Below are positions 7,309 through 14,415 of a stretch of 33,801 bases of DNA, piece after piece. The stretch covers positions 1-33,801 of the forward strand of contig CAYOSS010000007.1 of assembly GCA_964406705.1 (NCBI GenBank), read 5' to 3'. Made by a program: the position numbers and the translations under genes. This stretch comes from CAZRRV01 sp964406705. Lineage in GTDB: Bacteria; Bacillota; Clostridia; Oscillospirales; Acutalibacteraceae. Within the stretch, counting starts at the first letter, position 1. Each line of letters begins with the position of its first letter. The notes beneath the pieces are model-generated. The model saw only the letters and a program-made list of their open reading frames with translations. It was not told where the DNA came from and did no database searches.

Positions 7309-7371
7309 GCGAATTTGTCGTGATTTTCGCCAAATTTCGCCTCTTTCCCGCCCCGTTTACGGAAAATTCGC
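7309..7371. promoter_or_regulatory. Candidate operator: periodic TTTCGCC repeats and an inverted GCGAATTT pair
   Basis: TTTCGCC occurs at 7325-7331 and again exactly 10 bp later at 7335-7341, with a degenerate third copy (TTTCCCG) at about 7344. GCGAATTT (7309-7316) and its exact reverse complement AAATTCGC (7364-7371) flank them. The block ends about 30 bp before the -35 box of the pilus promoter, a usual place for an activator. No regulator gene is linked in this window. Confidence 0.35.
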
Positions 7372-7401
7372 AAAAATTTCAAGAAACTGCCAAAAAAGTA
7401 C

Positions 7402-7430
7402 TTGACAAGCGAGTTCCCGGTAATTATAAT
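7402..7430 (+). promoter_or_regulatory. Perfect consensus promoter for the pilus operon
   Basis: TTGACA (7402-7407), a 17-bp spacer and TATAAT (7425-7430): both boxes match the housekeeping sigma consensus exactly. Predicted start is near 7437, leaving a leader of about 367 nt before the tip-adhesin ATG at 7804. Confidence 0.85.
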
Positions 7431-7479
7431 ACTCACGAGCTGAGGAACCGCCCCCGTCAGAGGGGCGGCGCCCCCTCCT

Positions 7480-7538
7480 CCCCCCCCGGGACCGCGTTGC
7501 GGATCGCGCCAACCCGGGGGGGGGGGGGGCACTATAAT
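7480..7538 (+). promoter_or_regulatory. C8/G14 homopolymer hairpin with adjacent -10 box, candidate phase switch
   Basis: Eight C (7480-7487) followed by GGG and, 22 bases later, CCC followed by 14 G (7516-7529) can form an all-GC stem of at least 11 bp in the leader RNA. Three bases after the G run is TATAAT (7533-7538); the G run plus CAC is exactly a 17-bp spacer, but the hexamer at the -35 position (CAACCC) is poor. Runs of this length slip during replication in many bacteria, so the run could change leader structure or promoter spacing. Confidence 0.5.
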
Positions 7539-7576
7539 ATGTATATATAATTGTCTTGCCCCCGCTATTGTACATT

Positions 7577-7746
7577 GGCAATACCGTATAATGATTGTAC
7601 GCCAGATGCGCAGCAGATTTTTCGTTAGACGAAGCGAAAAGCGCAGGGAATACTCCCCGTATTGCCGAGCATTTTCGCGAGAGCTAACGGAAAATATGCA
7701 AGCAGATGACGTGCAAAGCCGTAGGCGGTCATTGTGCGGTGTTGCC
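7577..7746. mobile_element. 170-bp MITE-like inverted-repeat element (GGCAATACCG family)
   Basis: Ends are GGCAATACCGTATAATGA on the left and the reverse complement of GGCAACACCGCACAATGA on the right (15 of 18 positions equal). The interior halves are also diverged inverted copies of one another (CGTTAG flanked by T-rich and GCGAAAA blocks), so the whole element is a long imperfect palindrome. A GTATTGCC at about 7658-7665 marks an inner boundary. It has no coding capacity. The partial copy at 3182-3243 shares the left-arm interior. Whether it moves or acts as an RNA structure cannot be told. Confidence 0.6.
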
Positions 7747-7803
7747 GCCGGAAGATAACCAACTCTGTCCGTTTTTCACGGTAGAATCTGAGGGGTCTTT
7801 AAA

Positions 7804-10800
7804 ATGCACGGTAAAAGGATCAAAACCGAAAGAAGGGAGGGCGCCCCGCGGCGTTCTCCCTTTGGCGCGCTTAAGGGCAGGCGGGCGGTCTCGCTGCTGC
7901 TCAGCGTCGTGTTGTTCCTCTCGGTGTTCTTCAGTGTCGCGGTTTACCCGGCGCTGAGCGCCGCCGGCGACGACGTCGGCGGCACCCAGGGCGTCAGCCG
8001 CGAGGCCGACCCCTCTACGATGGACACCTACCGTGAAATGCTGGATTTCCTCAAGGACAGCCGCTACGCCGGGCGGCTCTGGACGGATAAGACCGTATTC
8101 GCCCTCGGCAAGCCCTCCCGCGTGAGTTTGGGCTCGAACCTCTTCCGCGGGTTCGACGGCAAGAAGCTGCGGCTGCTCGACGCGCTCGACGGGCTGGACG
8201 GCTTCGTCACCCTCGATGCGGACTTCCTCGAGGTTTTCAGCGCCCTGGGCTCCTCCGTCGCCATCGACGAGTTCCCCAGCTCGCCCATCGACCTCGTCAT
8301 CGTCATAGACATGTCCGCGTCGATGGGGCAGGATACGAGATATGGGATTGATACGGGCGGGGCTAATTATGAAACACACAAAGATGGTAATGATAACATA
8401 ATTGGTCCTGGCAAAAATGAACCATATGAGTGGCCTTCGCAGGGTGTCCCTATGCAGGAGCGCATAGTCAATTCCCGCATTAAAAAGACACTCGACGCTA
8501 TTAACGACACTATAGATAGGCTAATGGCGCAGAACAAGCAGAACCGCGTCGCCGTGGTCGGCTACGGCGCCGGCGCGTGCGTCATTATGCCCTTGGCGCA
8601 TTATCAGAAAAATGGAGATAAACCCTATCTTTCCGTGGGCGGTATGGAGACCCTGTACCACCCCGGGGACTTGAATGTGGTGAATGTCGGCACAGAGGAG
8701 AGTCCTAAATACGAGTGGCGTTGGATCAACAATCGCGACACCTGCTATACCGTCGTGGCGGACTGCAAACAGAACCTTGACGATATAAAAAGCGATGATC
8801 CTAACGACGGCTTTACATCATATACCAAAACCGTCAGCAACAACGTGAACAATAAAAAAGTTCACGCCTTTCCCGGGGTGGGCGTGCAAACGGTTCGAAC
8901 GCTCGCAGAAAGCGCGGCTCAGCATAGCGACTTGTATGACAAACTTCATAATAGTCAAGGAAATATCAATGACGATAGTAATCTTAAGACTTTAGTCACA
9001 GGGACAGTCCGTCTCGGCGCGGGTGAAACACCTGGAACAGTGTTACCTAACACATCTTATGTAGGCTACTACACCAACACTCAGGGTGGCATATATTTGG
9101 GACTGAAGCAGCTTGCCGAGGCCAGCACTACTTTTACGGACACGCTTAAGAGCAATAACGCTACTTCCGTTACCGTCCCCCGTATCCCCGCCGCTATCAT
9201 TATGTCCGACGGCGGCGCGAACTTCGCGTTTAATGAGATGGCGCACTGGGACAACAGATCACAGTCTAGTGATGGAAAGTATTATGGATCTGTCGATATT
9301 GGTGATGATGGCAAATATAAGTTTGCAGACGATCAGCGGAGTAACGCTGATCCTACCGATAATTCACACAGGCTTAAGGTTGGTGAGACTGGTAGTGGAA
9401 ATGTAGGCGACGAGTGGTATAATGTTTTTTTGCCGGGAACAGAAAATGAATGCGAGATCACTTCTCTGTATAATACTGGAATGGAGAATGAGACGGGAAG
9501 GTTGAATAGCGCGCCGGGGTATTATCATGCAGGTGTTTTCTATAGCAGTGATAACAATATAGCCGGCACTCCCGGCACGAACATTGAGGTTCTGATGACC
9601 GCGTCGTATATGAAGACGGCGGTCGATAAGCACTATAAGGCCGGGTGGGATAAGGCGAAGATCCCCGATGAGCGGCGGCGGGATCTGCAGGTATTTACGC
9701 TCAGCGTGGACAGCCACAATGTCCCTCAATGGGGGCGTTGGCGTCTGTACCCGACGCTTGACCCCAAAAACTATTTTCTTGACAGCTCTCATTGGAAGGA
9801 ATGGGACAAGTTCGGTGAAGGTGGAGCAGGGGGTACATATGGAGGGCAAGTCGATAAAGTACTTAGACGAAGCATGCTTGATGTATGGAATGGATGGAGA
9901 GAGAATCCACTCACTGGCAATATGGGAATTAAAGCCAATATGGCGGGCAGCAGTGCTAACTCAAAGACGCAGGTCTTTATTTTCCTGAAAAGCCTTCCCA
10001 AAGACGGTTACTCTGACCCCAATTTCCATGTCACAATCACCAACCAGGATGTCGTAGACAACATAGTCTACAACGACGGCTTCTACGATGTGGAGTCGGC
10101 GCAGTTGGACGAGATATTCGACATCATATTCTCCCGCGTGGTGACGCCGATATTTACCCCGGTTACGGGGCAGAACGACCTCGGCGTGTCCAACTCCGTG
10201 ACGTTTATGGACCCCATCGGCAAGTATATGGAGGTCAAGAGCGTCAAGAACCTGCTGCTCTTCGGCACGCTCTACGGCATCTCCAAGACCGCCGTGTACA
10301 GCTACAGCTTCAACAGCGCTTCAGAAAATAAGGGAAGTGGTCTGCTGAAAGAGGGCTGGTACAAGGGGAGCGACCCGACGAATGCAGTGTATCAGAAAGA
10401 AGTGCCAAGTGGTTTTACCGCCGAAGCCGCCTGGAAAGCCGGCTGGGTTTACCGCATAAACGCCGAGACCGCGTCGAAGTATGTGCCCTCCCTCGCCGAC
10501 ATCAACAGCGCCGACGGTGAGAACGCCGCCGTGCAGAAGATGCGGCAGACGGAGTACACGTTCTACCGGGTGTCGTCGGAATATACATTTGATGCGAACG
10601 ACCCAAATAAAGACCCAATTATTAAAGAGTATGCCCAGGATAGCGCTGAGTTCACCCGGTGGCGCCTGAACCCGGCGTACGGCGAGGAAAAAGACGGCGT
10701 ACCCGTTGATGGAAACCGCGCCGGCGCGTACCGCCTCAGCGACCTGCGCATCTGGGTTGAGGATACGGGCGACTACGTCGATACTTCGCTGGGCTCCGGG

Positions 10801-13800
10801 GGTCTGCAGACCGACTCCAGCTACGATACCGCGCTGTGGATCGACGTCCCCCGGTATATGCTCCCGCTTCGCACCGTGACCGTCTCGCAGGACGAAAAAG
10901 GCGACTGGACGTACAAGACCAATATCCCGGCGGACGGCAGGAAGGATAAAATCACCCCGAACAGCCCCGAGTCGGCGGCGTTTCCGCTGAGGGTGTTCTA
11001 CACCGTGGGTGTGGCGGATGATATGCTCGACAGCACGGGGCGCATAAACATTTCCCGCCTGGGGCAGGAGTACCTGCAGAAGAACAAGATTAACACCGAC
11101 GTGGCGTCGCTGGCTCGCGGGTTCAAGGAAAATGGCGATCCTGCGGGCACGGGTATCGGCAACATCGAGTTCTTCTCCAACTGGTACAACCCGGAGAACC
11201 GCTACGCCGACTACGTCACCAGCCAGACGCAGTACTCCTACGGCGACCCGGCGGCGACCTTCTCACCCTCGACCGACAACAGGTACTACATCTTCCAGAA
11301 CGGGCTGCCGCTCTACAAGGCGGCGTACGAGTACGTGTTGCCCGGTGACGGGGGAGGAGGCACAGGCACCTGGAAGCAGGTTGTGATTGAGGAGAGCAAA
11401 GAGGAAAGCAAAGACGGCGAAGCTACGCGCACCAAGTTCGTGCGGGATATCGTAGCGCAGGATCTGGAGGTTCACGATACTTTTAATCCAGCAAATCCAA
11501 CCGATGAGATAGAGACGGCGCTTAATCCGCTTTCTAAGACGCCTAAGGGCGGCGACATCGTCCTCCTCAAGCAGGACCGCATTAAGGATGTGACGAGCGA
11601 GTTCCCTGCGGAAAACGAATACTACTTTATGCCGATCGAGTACTTCGTGGTTGAACACGGTGCCTCAGCCCCTGCCGCGACCGGTCCCGAAGATACCGGC
11701 GTGTCCGCCGACCTCGTCAGCAAGTGTGTGACCCGCCAGGGCGCGGAGTTCGGCTCGGCGCACGTCTCCTCCGGCATCTCCAACGAGGATATGCTCTGCT
11801 GGTACGACGCGTCGGGGACGTTCAAGGAAGTGTACCCGTTCCTTACGGATGATAGCGAAACTTTTGGCAATAAGTACATCGGGTACAGTGAGGATTATAT
11901 TCGCAAGAGTGATGGCAGCCTGAAAACCCCAGAAGAATTGAAGAATGATGGAATCGCTGCTTTCTTCGCTCAGCTGTCCCAAACGCTCGGTGACTGGGTT
12001 GTCGCCGCGAAGCCGGGGGCGTTGCGTGTCGGCGACCTCGCCGAAGCCGCCAAGCCGAAAACCGTCGAAGAGCGCATCTACGATAAAGTGTATCCCAGCG
12101 AAGTAAGCGATGTAACCTTCAATTTATTTGGCAAGGCGGTTGGCGGTAGTGACTGGGCGTATCAAGATTCAGATCATGACAAGGATTATACCAATGAGCG
12201 CTTTCCGGATAAATCTGACGACCAAAACTTCCAAGTCCACTACTATAACGGCAACGTCACCCGCACATCGAACACCTACTATATGCCTACCGCCCGTTCC
12301 CGCGTGCTGACCGATACCGCCGAGCCCGTGAGCCTTATTGACGCCGCCGACGCGCCGGGCGGCACCACCGGGAGCGAGAAGGGCGTCGTCATCAACACCT
12401 ACCTCGGCAACAACGGCCGCCTCTGGGTGATGGACACCACGCTCCTTGTCACCAAGCTGGTCGAACCGCCGGCGGGGATGAAGGTTGATCCGCAGCAGGA
12501 GTTCCATTTCCAGGTGTTCATTAACGGCTTCTCCGGCGACGTCGACGCCATAGTGGTGAAGTATGACGAGACCACAAAGAGGTGGCACCGTCAGTTCCAC
12601 TACATCGACCTCCTGCTCGATCAGAAGCTCTTCCTGCGCAACTCGGACGGCTCGCCCGCGCTGGTGGACGGGGACGGCAAGCACATTATTGCGACTACCA
12701 ACGACGGTGTCATGTCTTACAAGTATGAGGATGGGAATGAGTATAAGGGCACACCGTACTACGTCTTTATCGGCAAGAACAAGAATGATGTCGATGTCGG
12801 TGAAAATGGTGACGTCCTGCGGTTGTACCACAATACGGAGGTTCACGGGAATGACCTGCAGTATCACGAAGTAAGCGAGGACGTTGTAAAACGGGTTGTC
12901 GACGATCGAACGGGTGTAACCACTTACTCTGTCGTCAATGTCTGGCTGTTCACCGAGGAGCAGTACGGAAGCTTCCAGCTCAATGAGGACGGTAGTTATA
13001 CCGATCCCACAACAGAAACAGCCACTAAAAAGATAGGGGATTTCGAGGTCCTCACCGTCTCCCCGGCTGAGGCAACCTCCAACGCTCCGACGGAGATGCT
13101 GTTCAATACCCCCTACGCTACCCAGTCGGCGTACTACACCAAGACGGTACACTTCGGCGCGCCAGACGATGATGAACACGATGGGACAACGGAGCTTTAC
13201 GACAGCACAATCATTGAGAGCGATGTATGGCCGGACAGAGCCGTTACCAATGACAAAAGGGTGAACGCGACTGCCACATTTACCCTCAAGTCCGGCGAGG
13301 GTCTGCTGTTCACCGGCATCCCGGACAACGTGCCCTACCTCGTGACCGAGCGGCAGGAACGTACCCCGGGCGGGTACCGCTTCGAGAGCGTGACACACAA
13401 TTTACTGAATCCCGGTTCGCCCGATTATCCAACGCAGAACGCGGCGTATGCCTACAAGGAGAAGAACGGGAATCCTGACCCGGTTGGACCGACCGCCCAT
13501 TTTGACGGCGGCGGGGCCTACTCCGTCTACGACACCACCAGCACCTACGAGGAGGCGGCGCACTACGTAAACACCCTCGCCAAGCCCTCCCTCGCGGTTG
13601 AGAAGCGGATCGGCGACGACAAGCCGAACACCGAGGCTGAGTTTACCTTCCGCGTTACCCTTACCGCGCCGAGCGGCGGCGCATTCTCCAAGGACGATAT
13701 AGACCTGCTGCACTTCAAGCTGTACAACAGGGGCGACACGGATGATACCGAGGATCCTGATTTTACTCAGCCTGTGTGGATGAATGACAAAGGTACCCCC

Positions 13801-14283
13801 GCCGCCGGCGGCGAGTCGATCATCTACGCCGAATTTAAGCTGACGCACAACCAGAAGATCGTTCTCTACGACATCCCCGACGGGTCAACTTACGTCGTCG
13901 CGGAGACGGACGGCGGAGATTATCTTCTCCAGCGTGTGGAGGACGGGTACGGTGTAGCCCCGGACAACATTATTCCCGAAAGCACGGAAAATCCCGACGC
14001 TAATCCTACGTTCGCCCCCAGCGATGACGGTTCCGGTCTCGGCAGCGTCACGGGGACGGTTACTTATAAGGCAGCCGACGGGTACACAGAGGGACAGATT
14101 GGCGAGCCCGACGTCTACCTGATCTTCTACAACTACCTTAAGTACGGCCTGCCCACCACCGGCGGGGCGGGGGCGCGTCCCCTGTTCGCGGCGGGCGCGG
14201 CGCTGCTGCTCTGCGCGGGGGTCTTGTCAGCGGTCAAACTTTGCCGCAAGGCAAAACGCAAAAATAAAACCGAAGAGAGGTAG
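7804..14283 (+). CDS. Giant LPxTG pilus tip adhesin with vWA domain and isopeptide (FctA-like) domains
   Basis: A 2159-residue surface protein. A long basic N-region (to about residue 27) and hydrophobic core (28-50) form a secretion signal ending near ALSAAG. A von Willebrand A domain starts at about 160: MIDAS motif DMSAS (D169, S171, S173), VAVVGYGAG, and IMSDGG near 465-470. The domain is greatly enlarged by Gly/Asn/Asp-rich insertions and ends near residue 780. After a long middle region, two pilin isopeptide-type domains begin with LLVTKLVEPP (about 1547) and LAVEKRIGDD (about 1929), with E-box strands YLVTERQ and YVVAETD. The sorting signal LPTTG (2116-2120), a hydrophobic helix and a basic tail close it. 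As first gene of a pilus operon it is most likely the tip adhesin binding host or matrix ligands. ATG 7804 follows GAGGGG by eight bases. Base composition is strongly mosaic. Confidence 0.9.
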   Translation: MHGKRIKTERREGAPRRSPFGALKGRRAVSLLLSVVLFLSVFFSVAVYPALSAAGDDVGGTQGVSREADPSTMDTYREMLDFLKDSRYAGRLWTDKTVFALGKPSRVSLGSNLFRGFDGKKLRLLDALDGLDGFVTLDADFLEVFSALGSSVAIDEFPSSPIDLVIVIDMSASMGQDTRYGIDTGGANYETHKDGNDNIIGPGKNEPYEWPSQGVPMQERIVNSRIKKTLDAINDTIDRLMAQNKQNRVAVVGYGAGACVIMPLAHYQKNGDKPYLSVGGMETLYHPGDLNVVNVGTEESPKYEWRWINNRDTCYTVVADCKQNLDDIKSDDPNDGFTSYTKTVSNNVNNKKVHAFPGVGVQTVRTLAESAAQHSDLYDKLHNSQGNINDDSNLKTLVTGTVRLGAGETPGTVLPNTSYVGYYTNTQGGIYLGLKQLAEASTTFTDTLKSNNATSVTVPRIPAAIIMSDGGANFAFNEMAHWDNRSQSSDGKYYGSVDIGDDGKYKFADDQRSNADPTDNSHRLKVGETGSGNVGDEWYNVFLPGTENECEITSLYNTGMENETGRLNSAPGYYHAGVFYSSDNNIAGTPGTNIEVLMTASYMKTAVDKHYKAGWDKAKIPDERRRDLQVFTLSVDSHNVPQWGRWRLYPTLDPKNYFLDSSHWKEWDKFGEGGAGGTYGGQVDKVLRRSMLDVWNGWRENPLTGNMGIKANMAGSSANSKTQVFIFLKSLPKDGYSDPNFHVTITNQDVVDNIVYNDGFYDVESAQLDEIFDIIFSRVVTPIFTPVTGQNDLGVSNSVTFMDPIGKYMEVKSVKNLLLFGTLYGISKTAVYSYSFNSASENKGSGLLKEGWYKGSDPTNAVYQKEVPSGFTAEAAWKAGWVYRINAETASKYVPSLADINSADGENAAVQKMRQTEYTFYRVSSEYTFDANDPNKDPIIKEYAQDSAEFTRWRLNPAYGEEKDGVPVDGNRAGAYRLSDLRIWVEDTGDYVDTSLGSGGLQTDSSYDTALWIDVPRYMLPLRTVTVSQDEKGDWTYKTNIPADGRKDKITPNSPESAAFPLRVFYTVGVADDMLDSTGRINISRLGQEYLQKNKINTDVASLARGFKENGDPAGTGIGNIEFFSNWYNPENRYADYVTSQTQYSYGDPAATFSPSTDNRYYIFQNGLPLYKAAYEYVLPGDGGGGTGTWKQVVIEESKEESKDGEATRTKFVRDIVAQDLEVHDTFNPANPTDEIETALNPLSKTPKGGDIVLLKQDRIKDVTSEFPAENEYYFMPIEYFVVEHGASAPAATGPEDTGVSADLVSKCVTRQGAEFGSAHVSSGISNEDMLCWYDASGTFKEVYPFLTDDSETFGNKYIGYSEDYIRKSDGSLKTPEELKNDGIAAFFAQLSQTLGDWVVAAKPGALRVGDLAEAAKPKTVEERIYDKVYPSEVSDVTFNLFGKAVGGSDWAYQDSDHDKDYTNERFPDKSDDQNFQVHYYNGNVTRTSNTYYMPTARSRVLTDTAEPVSLIDAADAPGGTTGSEKGVVINTYLGNNGRLWVMDTTLLVTKLVEPPAGMKVDPQQEFHFQVFINGFSGDVDAIVVKYDETTKRWHRQFHYIDLLLDQKLFLRNSDGSPALVDGDGKHIIATTNDGVMSYKYEDGNEYKGTPYYVFIGKNKNDVDVGENGDVLRLYHNTEVHGNDLQYHEVSEDVVKRVVDDRTGVTTYSVVNVWLFTEEQYGSFQLNEDGSYTDPTTETATKKIGDFEVLTVSPAEATSNAPTEMLFNTPYATQSAYYTKTVHFGAPDDDEHDGTTELYDSTIIESDVWPDRAVTNDKRVNATATFTLKSGEGLLFTGIPDNVPYLVTERQERTPGGYRFESVTHNLLNPGSPDYPTQNAAYAYKEKNGNPDPVGPTAHFDGGGAYSVYDTTSTYEEAAHYVNTLAKPSLAVEKRIGDDKPNTEAEFTFRVTLTAPSGGAFSKDDIDLLHFKLYNRGDTDDTEDPDFTQPVWMNDKGTPAAGGESIIYAEFKLTHNQKIVLYDIPDGSTYVVAETDGGDYLLQRVEDGYGVAPDNIIPESTENPDANPTFAPSDDGSGLGSVTGTVTYKAADGYTEGQIGEPDVYLIFYNYLKYGLPTTGGAGARPLFAAGAALLLCAGVLSAVKLCRKAKRKNKTEER

Positions 14284-14415
14284 CCACTATGTGCGTGTTA
14301 AACGGCGGATTTCCCCAGCCTCCCTGACGGGCTGGGCTCGCGAAGCCGGGCGGCGGTACCCGTCCGGCGGGGTCCGAAGTACCAAAAATGTAAATAATTG
14401 GAAAGGAAGATATTT
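14284..14415 (+). promoter_or_regulatory. Intercistronic hairpins between tip adhesin and major pilin
   Basis: Two GC-rich hairpins: CCCAGCC (14314-14320) with GGCTGGG (14330-14336), and an imperfect one starting GCCGGGCGG near 14345 and ending at about 14368. They are followed by A-rich sequence, not T. They look more like an RNA processing or stabilising element, or a leaky stop, than a full terminator. This would fit the need for much more major pilin than tip protein. Confidence 0.4.

Larger units (their letters stand above)
7244..7803. other. 560-bp regulatory gap upstream of the pilus operon
   Basis: No credible gene. In order it holds a 12-bp perfect palindrome right after the DnaI-like stop codon (CCCCGCGCGGGG, 7244-7255), an AT-rich block with spaced TTTCGCC repeats, a consensus promoter, a small GC hairpin (7448-7468), a C8/G14 hairpin region, two TATAAT boxes (7533-7538, 7546-7551) and a 170-bp inverted-repeat element. 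These are listed separately where supported. Confidence 0.7.

Noticed and set aside
7700..7746. Phrase GTGCAAAGCC resembling part of a class I c-di-GMP riboswitch in the pilus leader
   Set aside because: It lies in the arm of the inverted-repeat element, and I could not find the second conserved strand or the tetraloop receptor at the right spacing.
7706..7957. Cys-rich short open frame overlapping the pilus gene start
   Set aside because: It begins inside the inverted-repeat element and runs out of frame through the well-supported tip-adhesin start; nothing resembles a known protein.
8330..9950. Diversity-generating retroelement target in the adhesin
   Set aside because: No reverse transcriptase gene or template repeat is seen in the window, and the variable blocks differ in overall composition rather than in adenine-specific substitutions.
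12169..13398. Long antisense open frame (409 codons) inside the tip adhesin gene
   Set aside because: High GC with strong third-position bias opens frames on the other strand. It has no ribosome site or recognisable domain. The same applies to long antisense frames opposite the NYN gene, the base pilin and the ABC ATPase.
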